Source: Hippasteria phrygiana
Taxonomy: Eukaryota; Echinodermata; Asteroidea; Valvatida; Goniasteridae
Length of the DNA stretch: 64,000 nt
Direction of reading: 5' to 3'
Assembly (NCBI GenBank): GCA_037893225.1
Contig: JAZGUH010000409.1
Coordinates: 1 to 64,000 of the forward strand
Of the stretch, positions 9,728 through 21,900 are shown piece by piece (positions within the stretch are counted from its first letter, which is position 1; each line of letters opens with the position of its first letter). The position numbers and the translations under genes are program-made. A model generated the notes under the pieces. It was not told the origin of the DNA and did no database searches. It worked only from the letters and a program-made list of their open reading frames with translations.

Positions 9728-12155
9728 CTGTGGAAGTCCATCAAAATGTTAAAATTAATTTACTAATTAATTTTTCGATCAACAAAACTGTGACCAGTGC
9801 TAGTCCGAGGAACTTGTTCTCACTCATTGGGTGAACTGCAGAAGAGGGGGGTTATTTGGCATTTTTTCTCTGCGGAGTGCGAACCCACATTCAGACCCTG
9901 ACCACAGGAAAAAAGGTTTCAGATTCAGATTTACTGTATTTTCTTAGGTGACTTTGTACCCCTCATCCACTCACTTTCGTGTGAGGTAGTTTCAGATACG
10001 CACTGTGATTTTGACGCATCAGCCCTTACTGGCATTAGGCCACGAGAATGAGTTTACCGTCCACCGCCCGCATGCCGTCAGAGCCCCCGCCAAAAAACTT
10101 CATTATTTCAAAATATTTCATCAATTTCCAATTAAAATCATACAATTTATCCCAACTGTCCATCCAGAATTCCAAACATGGTTTTGCAATCGAAAAATGC
10201 TTTACTTGCATCCTTCAATTTGGTTGTGGTGATTTTTCTGATCGGCCACTTTACGAAATCCCGCGCAACCAACCAGTAACCATATCCATGCCACCATCCG
10301 ACAGCGGCAAAATGTATGGCAATAAATAATGAATAATGAAAAAAGCCTCATCACTTCAACTAGCCTAACAAATAGGGCTGTAAATGGTTCCTTTTTTAAC
10401 TTCTGCCGTTTTACTGTCACCATACAGTAAAAAGCCAGAAGTTAAAAAAGGAACCATTTACAGCCCTATTTGTAGGGCTATTCTTCAACAACCCCACGCA
10501 CATTGCGCAGTCTGACGCTGCTGCGTGCTGTAGGCCTAGGCCTACTTGTGCTATGATATATTTGTGTCTGCTAAACATGTCGGTTGGTGAGTAAAAACTC
10601 ATCCGTCCCCATGTTCCACAAATGTGCCGCAAAAGTCTCAAAGATCTGTCAAGAGCTTAGATAGCTTTTTGGGAGATTACTGTTTGAGAAAGTGGAATTC
10701 TAGATCATTGTAACCGACCTAACAAAAGCATATTCCCAATCCCAAATAGTTCAGCGTTGTCATGGTTGTAAGGCTCATGGGCTCCGTGCACAACTACCCC
10801 CTCAGCGGAAGGAAAAGGCGAGTTGGGGGGGGGGGGGGGGGGGTCAATATTGACGCCTTCTTACCTGACTTCAATTAAAGTGTCTGGGTCCCGCTATGAT
10901 ATTCTTATTGAAAACGCAATTATCGAGAGTCGGCAAACAGACAAAGCAATCCCACTGGTATATGAGTATCAAATAAATGAGGAGTGCGGTGCGTAATACC
11001 AGCGACGTACTGCCCATGGAAGTGCGGTTGCTATGTGGACAGCGCCCTCATTCGACGGCGCACGGAGCCCATAGACCTTATCGCAAATGCTGCCTGGATG
11101 AGACGTCAAAATGGTTACTAGGGATTGTGGGAAAGAAACGCGCACCAAAATCGCTCCCATTTCTTTCCCACAATCCCTTGTGACCATTGTGACGTCTCAA
11201 ATACCAAGCGGTATAAGCCAGTTCGATGTTTCGCTTGCGCATGTGCCAACGCCCTGACGACCGTTTTTTTTTATAAACAAACCTTTCCGCCCGATAGCAA
11301 CGCACGTCTTGGACACGCGTTTTTCCATTTCAGCTTGGATTTCTTCATATTACAAGTCTAAATTTGTTGAAATGTTTGCCATCATAAGAAACCCCATTAA
11401 TATGACTTAAAAACTACCAAAAAAGTGTAAATCTGATAAAGAAACACGAATTTAGGAGGGAAAATATTTCAACTTATTCTTTGAAAAAAGCGCAAGTTGA
11501 AAGTTCGATTTTTTAAATTTTATTTTCCTGCCAAAATAAATGAAGTTTCTATATAAACACCATGGACCATGCCGGCATGGATCGTAAGAGTTAATATTCC
11601 TTTTGATATCAGAGCACTTGACTTGTTAATTTATTTAGTATAAATTTAGAGCCATGCTAAGTAATACTTATTATCACGGTTTGAAATTGACTACTTTTGA
11701 GTACGCTATGCGAAACACGAATGGCGCGCCCACGTACATGGGTGTTTATCAAATTTCTATCCCACAATTCCCTGCGCGCCCGAGACATCGAATTGGCTTA
11801 TTTGCGATATGGTCTAAACTCTATCATGTCTATAGACCATATCGCAAATACCGCCTGGCTTTGCAAAATCTGACATTGTGTGTCCGATGCCGAACTTGAA
11901 TCAAATCGTTTCTTATGACTTTCTCTTCAAAACCACATCAAAACCAAACAAATGCACAAAATATATTTGAAAAATGTCTCCCTACCAAAACTGCCCCACA
12001 AAAAATATTGCATAAACGATCACCCATTCTTTCCAAGATATGCCTGTGTAAGTGCACATTCGCCAAACCTAGGCTCTACAAAAAGTACAACTACAAGTAT
12101 TGAAGTACAACATAAACAGAACAAATCTTTGCTTACCTTTCTCTGGAGCGGCCAT
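9568..12155 (-). CDS. MED6: MED6, Mediator complex subunit 6, first two coding exons (partial)
   Basis: MED6 is a head-module subunit of the nuclear Mediator complex that links activators to RNA polymerase II. Two minus-strand coding exons are visible: 12155-12137 and 9727-9568, with an intron of about 2.4 kb between them. Joined, they code for MAAPEKE followed by NPLFMSWHNSAWIP and then DYFADRSNPFYDRTCNNEI and IKMQR, which matches the conserved N terminus of animal MED6 (in which SNPFYDRTCNNE is nearly invariant). The phases agree (1 at the junction). The 160-nt exon ends at CTCAA|GTAAGT in phase 2. The rest of the protein (normally about 240-250 aa) was not found in 1-9567 and is presumed to lie off the left edge. 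Gene A diverges from it about 3.8 kb upstream. Confidence 0.88.
10364..10484. repeat. foldback element
   Basis: Left arm AACAAATAGGGCTGTAAATG onward and right arm ending CATTTACAGCCCTATTTGTA are near-perfect reverse complements (about 45 nt each). A short inner hairpin (TACTGTCACCATACAGTA) sits at the centre. Confidence 0.85.
11071..11219. repeat. foldback element
   Basis: Arms of about 40 nt (11099-11138 and 11160-11199) share GAGACGTCA, GGGATTGTGGGAAAGAAA and their complements around a 21-nt loop, with weaker pairing outside. The flanking motif ATAGACC(T/A)TATCGCAAAT recurs at 11833-11850. Confidence 0.75.
11799..11850. repeat. short inverted repeat
   Basis: TATTTGCGATATGGTCTA at 11799-11816 is the exact reverse complement of TAGACCATATCGCAAATA at 11833-11850. 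It shares its motif with the foldback at 11071. Confidence 0.85.
12137..12155 (-). CDS. MED6: MED6 coding exon 1 (19 nt)
   Basis: The minus strand reads AAAGATGGCCGCTCCAGAG, then AAAG|GTAAGC: codons M-A-A-P-E-K plus one G, phase 1. Joined to exon 2 it gives K-E-N-P-L, which fits the family start (human begins MAAVDIRDN). The start context is good and the donor near-consensus. The call rests on phase and family length, because seven codons carry little similarity. Confidence 0.75.
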
Positions 12156-15100
12156 CTTTCTCGTCCGCGTACGTGAGTCACGTACAACACGACGTACGTG
12201 CCAAAGATCGTATAGCGCGCGCCGCGTAGCGGCGCTATACGATCTTTGGTACGTGCGCCACACATGAACTTTCACAGGCACAAGAGGGCGGAAGTCACTT
12301 TGGGGAATCCCTGGGAAAACCCCTAAAACTGATAGACTCCAAGATCCCCTTCGTTCGTTCGCTCAGGGTACAACCCCCTGGGATTTCCCCTGAATTAAAA
12401 TTCGGTTGCACGTCGTCAACTTCAAACGTTATGATTGCGTTGAAAAGCTCAGCTGACTCTGAGTCGGGTCGTGAAAGAAACTGTTCATATCAATACAAAC
12501 ACATGGATTTGATTTCAAGAAGTTTCCTCAAACGACGCAAACATAAACGACGCATGTGCATTTCGTATATCGAATTGAAAGTTCATTTACGCCAGACTTT
12601 TTTTGTGTTCTTTTTTTAAGCTCAGAAATAAATCTCTTTCGGGTTTAGAAACGCTACTGAAGGACGTGACCCTTTTAAGATGAACAATTCTGGTGTTTTC
12701 ACAAACAAGAACATGAAAATGTCAATGTTATGTGTGTAAGTCCGGAGGATGGGGAGAATATTCAATGATTGTAGAATGACATACCCCCTCCCTTTGGGGG
12801 GGGGGGGGGGGGGGGGGGTGCAGTCAACCCTAAATTTTCTCAATACCGTCAAAGCGATATGTATTTCAGAAATAAAACGCCACAATTGTTAAGTTATATG
12901 ATTTGGTAACTTTTATTATGCATCCATATTCCCATACACGGTGTTGTTACTGCTTGAAAAAAAATATCGTTAAAAAACGGAGACAAAAAATTTGAAAAAG
13001 AGCAAAATCTTGAAACATTTTAGAAAGTTGGAATAACTTCATTTTTATGTATACACTTTTGCCTTTTTTCTCTTGATTTGTTTTCATTTTATTTGGTTGA
13101 AGCATAGTGGGTGAGGATACGCACTGATGTACACAAAACAAAATAAAATGCGTTTATTGTGTTTAGACAAGGTTGTGCACTGGTTTACATGGGCTTGAAA
13201 TTACTCGAAATTTAGTGTCGAATTTGTTTAATCTATCCTGAGTTCCCAGCTATCGCCCCAAGTTCCTTATAAATCATATTACCTATTATTTTTATTTGAT
13301 CATCTCCCATTTTTGACGCGGATTTACGCTGCTGCTTGAAGATAATCTGGTTCCCAGACCAAAACATCCTGACTATTTCTGATGAATATTAGGGTCCGGC
13401 AGCCGCCAATGTCACGTGACGAAAACAGGAGGAATTCCTCCCGTTTCCGAAAATGTCCGAAGTTTTCCGAACTTGTTTTCGGTAACATTCGGCTGTTAAC
13501 GGTGATGTTCGCAATAACACAATATCTGTCAGGCCCGTTACAGATCCTGGAATTTTAATTCTCAATTATACATACATACCAACTGAAAAATCAATGCCAT
13601 ACTCATTGCAGTATATTGCCGACCGGATTTTGCAAGAATATTAACTTTGAGTGATGCCACTGACGTCACTCGGACGATACGAACACGCACGTCATGATGT
13701 ATTTTAAACCGTGGGTAGCTGACCTAAGATTTAAACGTCAGGGAATCTTCAGGTTAGGGAACTAGAATAGCTCGAAGTATTTTCGTAAAAGTATTTTCTC
13801 TACTTATTCCTCTATTTCAAATGACCCCAAATTTATTGTTCAGTATATAGCAAAAGGATCCTGGTTTGTGTCCGTCCCGATTTGCTAAAGCCTCACGTGG
13901 TTGTTCGGTGTGTGGATGAAAGGTTTTTTGGGGGGGGGGGGGGGGGGGCGAAGATCATAAAAAAGAAGGGAAAGGGGAGAACAGTAATTCACTTTTAAGG
14001 TTATTCCTTTTTCAATGAGGCATCGAAAAAAATCCGCCCACGGTTAATTTTCGAATTATTACTCAATTATTTTGTTAATTATTTGCAGTCCAACAATCAT
14101 TCAATTCCATGGCAGCTTTGTGTATAGAGGTGTGCAAACAACCAAGAATTAAAACCCTCTCTTCTAGGAGGGTTTCCATAAGCCCAAAATACAAAAAATA
14201 AATTAAAATCAAACCATTACAACAGTTAAAATAAAATATAAAGTGAGGGAACAAATTTGTTCCAATTTGTTGAAGAGCACCGTCCTCATACAGCACGGAA
14301 TATTATAAATCGAGGCTTGAATTTGATGTGTGTTTTTTCCTTTCGTACATAAGCAGCCCAGATGGGGAAAATAGCAATTTAGAAAATTGGAGAAAATGTA
14401 ACTATGGTAAGGATGGCACTTGATAACTTCAGTATTATCAGAGGCAAACCCCGCCCGATACTGATCGTGATCGAAGAACAAGAAAAAGAAGTACCCCGGT
14501 ATAGGAAATAGTAGTTTGTCCCTGCCGTGAGCGTTAGATATACGATGAAGACAGTACAAGTGAATTTGGACGGTTTGGTTTCTGTGAGCGTTTTGTGCAC
14601 CCATCTGACAATGGGGGACGGTGGGGTGATCCTTTTGTTAAATCTTACCTCAGATTCACCTTTAACTTAACAAGTACAAAATCCCCCAAGTGCCATACAT
14701 GTACATGTAGGGACCACATGGGCCTAGCTAGCTATACGCGTCAACAGTACCGCGGGAATGGACAACGGCCTTGATGTAAATAGGGGTTTCCCACGATTTC
14801 GATATCCGGAATTTCCAGATTCCTCCAAAATAGAGTCTATATTATCGAAAACAATAATAACATCACCCTGGTTTTTATCTAGGGACGGCCAACCCAAACT
14901 TCCCATTCGCTGCATGATGCACAAGAGCTGACTGTCTGCTATATCTGGTAGCCGAAAACCTTAAAAAACTGATCATCACTTCAATTGATAGCAGGAACTG
15001 CATCTGGGGAAAGAAAAAAAAACTTTCTGCAATTGGATCCTACCAAGGGGATTAATAGCTCGCAAAGGAATGAGGAACAATCATCACTCTGTGCGCTCGG

Positions 15101-15922
15101 GCTAGTTTTATACGAACCAGCACAATGAGCATACCCCCCGCTCAAGACTTTCCTTCTGTCTGCCAACATTCAGTTGACGAACTCTGGAATCATGGATATG
15201 ACGAGCCTCCTGTGAGTTTATAGCATTAAGCCTTATCATGGGTAAGACTTGGAGAACGCACCGGCTTCTGAGGAAAGAGCTTTCAGGGTAAGTAACATGT
15301 CCATCTATTCTGTATTAATTGGCTTCACACGGATGTTGTCATGAGGAAGGGGTAGGCTGTGATCAACACTTTAAAAAAGCGTAGGCCCTAACCAGGTTCA
15401 ATGTGGAAAAAATGCAACTTCATGTTACGGCACTTCGGGCATACTTATGAATGAAGCTAAAAATAAACAACATACCATCCCTATGCACGTCACTAGCGAT
15501 TTGATTTGATATGAAATATTACACAAATTTAAAATAGAAAAACTAGTTGACCAATGAATTACACTAATTTCATGCAGAAGAAATCGAATGTGCTGACTTC
15601 AGAAAGCACACAGTTGTATAATAAAAACATAAAAATAACTTAACTGAGCAATCCAGCACGTGACACCGTACGCCTACACCGATAGGCCAGATGTTTGCTT
15701 TTGTCTGACTTATTTTTGACGTTGACGTAATGGAATGCCCCTGATAAAACTACACTGACAACGTCTTTTTAACGAAATAGGCATATTTCATCCAACGTAG
15801 CAACACATCAGCACTGAGCTCACCAAACCAACCAATTATCTTAAAGTAACTTTTCCGTCCCCTGTTTTCCCTCTTTACACCGCCGAAAGTTTATTTTGAC
15901 CACGTGGTCTGAGCTGACTAAA
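12156..15922. other. intergenic region between divergent MED6 and galaxin-like gene A
   Basis: The presumed promoters of both genes lie here. Next to MED6 is a CpG-rich hairpin (12196-12255). G homopolymers lie at about 12797-12818 and 13930-13948. No TATA box stands out upstream of 15923; a CACGTG E-box lies at 15901-15906. No other exon was found. Confidence 0.5.
12196..12255. repeat. CpG-rich hairpin upstream of MED6
   Basis: CCAAAGATCGTATAGCGC and GCGCTATACGATCTTTGG are exact complements about 13 nt apart, within an arm of about 24 nt. It lies only about 40 bp upstream of the MED6 start codon, so it falls in the promoter or 5' UTR. Confidence 0.8.
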
Positions 15923-15989
15923 ATGAGTTCGTCCGTGGCCTTCTTTGCACGCGTGGCCGTCATGATGACGTTATTGGTCAGTACGAAAG
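15923..15989 (+). CDS. gene A exon 1, signal peptide
   Basis: Codes for MSSSVAFFAR then the hydrophobic VAVMMTLLVS and TK. The donor is AAAG|GTTAGT in phase 1. Start context CTAAAATGA. The cleavage site is not sharp; just after VST or TKG is likely. Confidence 0.8.
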
Positions 15990-18900
15990 GTTAGTATGAG
16001 ATTTAGCTTTGTACAGGCATGCACGTTCTGTAATTATTCAAATAATTGACAAATTAAAGCAGGCTATTACTATGAGTGACAACACAACTGATTACAGCTA
16101 TATTAAGAATGCAGATCATGAGGATGGCCTTTTTTTCTGCTTGCGCGTATACGCGACACACATTATCCGTAAAGTATTGTCACTATTAATTAAGCTAATT
16201 GTTTCGTTGTGAGGATTTCAAGATCATTTCGAAAAAGATGGAATAATTTTGAGTTAAGACATTTGTTATGATTTTACCTTTCTATTTTAACCTTGATGCC
16301 TACGGAAACAAAATGAGTTCGTTGGAGAAGCGAGATATTTCTTAACCGGTAGCAATGCGCTTTTATATTATTTAATTCCCTACATTTTTTCCACATCACA
16401 AATATAATCTAACCGTTGAGTTTCTGGAATTCTGATCAGTTCAGCCTCTTTTTTTTTCTCGGGGGGGCGGGGGGGTGTTCCGTTTCCCATGTTGGACATA
16501 TACCTTGTCTGAACTTGTCATTCATGTTTCGCAATATGTGCGCAATACTGGCCTCGTGGGTGCAAAAGTTTCGTCAGCCGGCAACCGTCAATGTGACACT
16601 ATGTAGATAACGCCACAGACAATGGACATAATTACAGAGGCGTCAAAGGGCGGTTTTCCATGCATTTTGGCCCAGTATAAAATGAGCGCATGTATTTACC
16701 TGTTTACTCGAAAAAGAAGAAGTATATATCATGCGCAGGACAACATTCTTGTTTTATATTCGAGACAATTAAGTTGGATCACGTCAAGTATCTTATAACC
16801 AGATTTAATTACCTATGCGCGCATGACGTCGGACAATCTTTGTCCAACGACTTCGGTTTTATAGCCATAGGGCCTACACGTAGACAGCAAACTGTACGTG
16901 TACAAACTGTTCCGTTGATTGATAAATCGGAAGTAATTCTGATGCCTTTATGATATATTAATAAAAAATAAGCCCACTTCCAGTCCAAGAAATATCTTGA
17001 TTAGTCACTTCTGCGAATTGCGGATATAGCACAATAGATAACATCTCATCTCCCACGCCCGATAGAATTAGAATTTTAATTATTAACAAACAAGGCTGTA
17101 TCTTTGTACTGCACTCATTATACAAAGAGAACCCTACATTTACTTTCTGTTCACATCAAAAGTTAATCCCATTTCAGTTTCGAATTCAACCGTAAGCTTT
17201 TACTTTCTTTTTCGCTATCTGCTCTTCCGGTTTTAAGTGTACAGATGTTATAATGTTCTAAATACATGTACACTAATTTGTCTCATGAAATCAATAAAAT
17301 GCCGACATGTACATCGATAAAATGGAACAAACCTTACGTTTTCGTACGAACATGAATCAGCACATGTGAAGAATAAAACTTTGTCGAATTTGCCCAACAC
17401 AGTTGGACACAGTATCGATTTTTGAGGGGGAAAACTTCGGCTAAAACTTTGCCGCACATGCGCGGGAAATCGCGTATTGCACGAAACAAACTCCAAGGGG
17501 AATCCAGAAATGTCTTCCTGAAGGGGAACTCCGGTAAGAGTCCGAATTCAGCGTAAATCTAAGAAATCCGAACTACTATAGGCCTAGCCTATAAGGTGCG
17601 CCGGCATTTCGGCAAGGGGTGGGTGGGTGTGTACTGTGTAGTGTATCTAACTAGTTATTTGAACTCGTGAAGAATGTCAGACTTGCGTCATTGATGGCGC
17701 CATTGCGCTCATTGTATATATGACCTTAAAAACTTCGGCAGGTCACATGAAGTCACCCAGTGCACCTTGTTTGTCATTCAGTTTTTACATTTTGAGCGGG
17801 CTGCACACTCGAAAAAAAGTTGGTCAAAAAGGGTTGATATGTTGCCCAGTGTCATGTTGGGCAACATTATCAACAACCGAAAATCTTGGGCAAATTCTTT
17901 CCAATAATTGGTCCATTTTGACCTGAATTAACCAACAATGTGGTAAATTAATACCAATGTTGGGTAAATAACAGTTGCCCAATTATGTTTTACCCAACGT
18001 TTTTACAGTGAGCTAAGGCAAAAAAAAACTTGTGTTGCCCTTAAATGGGAAAAATCGGGAGGGAGGGTCGGTCGGTCGATTTTTTTGTACCATCCATGAA
18101 AACAATACTACATGTTGTGCAACTCGGAAGTCGGGAGGCAATAAGTAAATGCACGATTGTGCCGTCGTAGCTGTATTTAATGACAATGATTTTTATAAAA
18201 GGTGAGATTTTGAAAATTCATTTAAAAAAAAAGTCTTTAAAAACATAAAGTCTTTTAAAATATAAAGTCATTTAAAATAAAAAGTCTTTTAAAATAAAAA
18301 GTCTTTTAAAATAAAAAGTCTTTTAAAATAAAAGTAACCCCCCCCCCAAAAAAACCACCAAAAAAAAAAAAAAAAAAAAAAAAACGCGACCCGACTTTTG
18401 TGACTTTTAGGGTCGGTCGCGGGGGGGGGGGGGCAACACTATTTGTTTTGGCATAATCATACACACTTAACAGGTCCGATGTCACAAAATGATATCATAT
18501 TAGAATATCAGAAATTTGTGTAGAGGCTCCTTTTTACAATACTCCAATAGAAAACAAAATATATACACGAATCCTGGAACTTTCAAAAAGTGTACTAAAA
18601 TACTATAACCTATACTACTTCCTGCTTTGTCGTTCTATGTATATATAGGCATACCCTTGACTCGGTTCTTTGTGAAATTCTATTTAAACAATGTAGTTAC
18701 ACATGTTGAGTAATAAGAGTTATTAATATCGGCTCCAAGTGTGATATGAACATCAAAACGTAGGTTTATATATCTTTGCACTGCTTGGTATTTACCGTCG
18801 ACACTTTCCCAATTCGTTCAATTCGTCTCGTTCTCTGATGTGAATAACCTTCGGTTCAAATAAATAAATAAATAAATAAATGAACATTTCTGCTGGACTT

Positions 18901-21900
18901 TTCTGTGTATTTAATGAATCAAGAACACAAGTTATAAGTAAATTGTATTTGTGCTTGAAATAACGATTCTAAGATCAGTTTTCAGTAAATTTGTGTTGGT
19001 TTTTATGCGTCTTATTTTATTTTGTTTAAAAATAAAACGTGCAGATCTGAAGCTTCCACAAACCGAACAGACAATCTATGCAACAAGCATGATTCTACGA
19101 TTGTAAAGAGCGCGAAAGGTCTTTTTACAAACCACAAACGACCAGTGGCGAGGCCAGAGGGGTTCCCCCCCCCCCCCCCCCCCCGCCTGACCTGGAACTT
19201 TTGGCTTTTCTTTGTAAGAATTTGCTGTAGTGTGCAGTTGATATGCGTTCCGTTTGGACATTGTGTAAAGGCTCTTGAAAGCGCCGCCCATTAAAAACTG
19301 AACCATATATGCCCCCCCCCCCCCCCCGCTTTTCGAATTATTTTACCAAGCCCCACAAATCTGCATGGACACTTCTAAAAAGAATGTTACAATATGGTCC
19401 TAAAAATTTGGGGGAAATGGACATGCCAGGGCTCTCCCCAGAACAAAACCTACTACGCCACTGAAAAACGACAGATTTCTCACTTTCCTTCACACAGGGG
19501 GATTGTTGACGATGCCGCTTTGCGAAGATCCAATCGCTACCGAGCCGGGAGTAGTAGCGTATGACCCGGCACGGCAAGTGTGTTGTAATGGTGTGGTTTA
19601 CAGCGAACCGAGCAACACTGGACAAGTCTGCTGTAAGTAGAATAGGCTTAATCGCCCCAAAAACTGGCAACTCGACAGTGAAAATTATTAATACTGGCAT
19701 CTGAAACATGAATGATATCAAATGATGTGTTTTATTCATGATTATTTTTAGGCGCGTTTCTTGACCGAACATTTTCGGAGTTTTGTTTTTAAGTATTTAT
19801 TTTGGAGGGGGTGTCGGAACTGAATTCTCAAACGCAGCACTTTCAGAAAGTTTCAAAAATCTTCTGAAAGGTCCGTACAATTTCGAAAATAAAATCTTTT
19901 CGTAAGTTTTTAGTTAGAAGAAGAAGAAATATATAGAGACCTCTATGTCTTCTACTAGTTCCAGAAAGCTGGAGTGGGGGAGGGGCTTGGAATGAACAGA
20001 ACGCAATGACGTGCAACCGGGGTTATAACGCTGTATAAGCTCGATAATATTATGTTACAGAACATTCCATTAAACAAATGGTTCGTTCATGTTGGGTTGA
20101 TACATTACGCATACCAGACGTGATTGCACCTATATTTTCAAGTCTCAGCTATACTTGACCCCATTATGTGCAATACTTTAAAGGCTTAAAGTCTATGACG
20201 TAAATCTAGCGAAGATTATCAGGTTCGCGGTCCTACCGACAGCTCTCGATCCCATTAAACAAAAATGTTGACGTCACGAGAACAATTTACTGCCAAGCTT
20301 TCCATGAAAAGTGAAAGTGCACGCACTGTATAATGTCTTCATCGACATTGATTATAAACATCCCATCCATTCTCTCTCCATCATTCTGGAAACTTCTCAA
20401 GTTGTTTTCAGAAGAAACAATTCGGCCATCAACAACCTTCTCCCACCAATAAACGTCCCTGTACTTTTCTTAAGTAATTCTCCCTTAAAATAATAAAACA
20501 TACTTTAAAGTGCACGAAAACATGCTCAAGTTTCTTCGAATTCGAAAACGGCTTGAGCAAATTTGATCATGGGCGACGATTGCTGTCATCTTGGCACTCT
20601 ATTGTTTGACACCATTGTTTGTATAGGGCGTGCGCGCAACGTTGCCATTCGGGGGTGTATTTTTATGAACAATAAAAATATATGCCAACGTATTGTGTGT
20701 ACTGTAAACAACGAAACCCAAATCCATGTTCTTCAAATTGGAAAAAGACAAAAGAGGTGCCAACAAAAATGTCCAGCGTGTTAATGTTGTAATGAAGTAG
20801 GCACCATCGCAAAAAAAATAATACCGAGATGACCTTGGCCTTTGACGCCCCAATTAAATAGGCTTCTCGAGATACCAAAATCTTGTAAGGCCAATCCACA
20901 AACTATTGACTTTGATATTATGAGTACTTCTCAAATTGGGCTGAAAAAATATTGTTTCAGCTAAACCAATCCACAAACCAGATTTGACTTTGCTATGGGT
21001 ATTTCTCAAGAAATACTTAAACTTAAAGTATAATCCGTATATAGATTTATTTGTGTAAATATTCTTGTATTTGTGTAAATATTTGTGTGTGTGTGTGTGT
21101 AAATATTCATTTTTAATTAAAAATGTATGCAGGGCCTCAATGGAAACTAGTTTTGAACTGTTCGGGCACACCCTGGGTAAAGAAATGTTATAAATAAGTA
21201 AATAAATAAATAAATAAAGATACAGCACTATTGTTTTAGCTATTGTGAATCTGACGTTTGAACTTCTGGTTCCAATACAACAGAGTTCTTGGGGATGCAA
21301 AGACCAAACCACAAACCAACCTTGACTTTCCTAAATATGAATATTTCTCAAGTTATTCAGCCGAAACCATTTTTTTCAGAAAGAAAGCAGACAAACAAAC
21401 CGATGGATAGACAGACGTCACAGGACAAATTGGAAACATTGTGCTCATCGACTTATAGCTAGTCCTTTGCAAGATTTGCCAAACTGTACCGTTAATTTCT
21501 TTCATAGGTGGCAAGCAGATATTTGACAACCTGTCCCATATGTGTTGTGGGCAAGAGGCTATACCTATCCACGGCAGGCAGCAGTGCTGTGGAGGAGTTT
21601 TTGTCTTCGACCCTCAAACGCAGTTATGCTGCGGTAACAGTGTGTACACCAAATCGGACGGTAAGTACTAAACTCAAACATTAATCAAGGTAATGAGAGA
21701 AGATAGATCACATTCATTGGAATAGTTTATCAACTAACTGCCATACTACTATACATTTCTTTTCAATGTAAAAACAGCCCGTCCAATTTGCAATCAAGAA
21801 GGTGATCACAAAAATAAAATTGTATGCAACTGTTGCAATAAACCGCACCCTATACCATGTGACCTCTATTTTTTTTAAAGATAACACCCCAAGAATTTCA

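Larger units (their letters stand above)
9728..12136. other. MED6 intron 1 with foldback elements
   Basis: No other exon was seen. It carries a G homopolymer near 10825-10843 and three inverted repeats listed separately (10364-10484, 11071-11219, 11799-11850). Confidence 0.6.
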
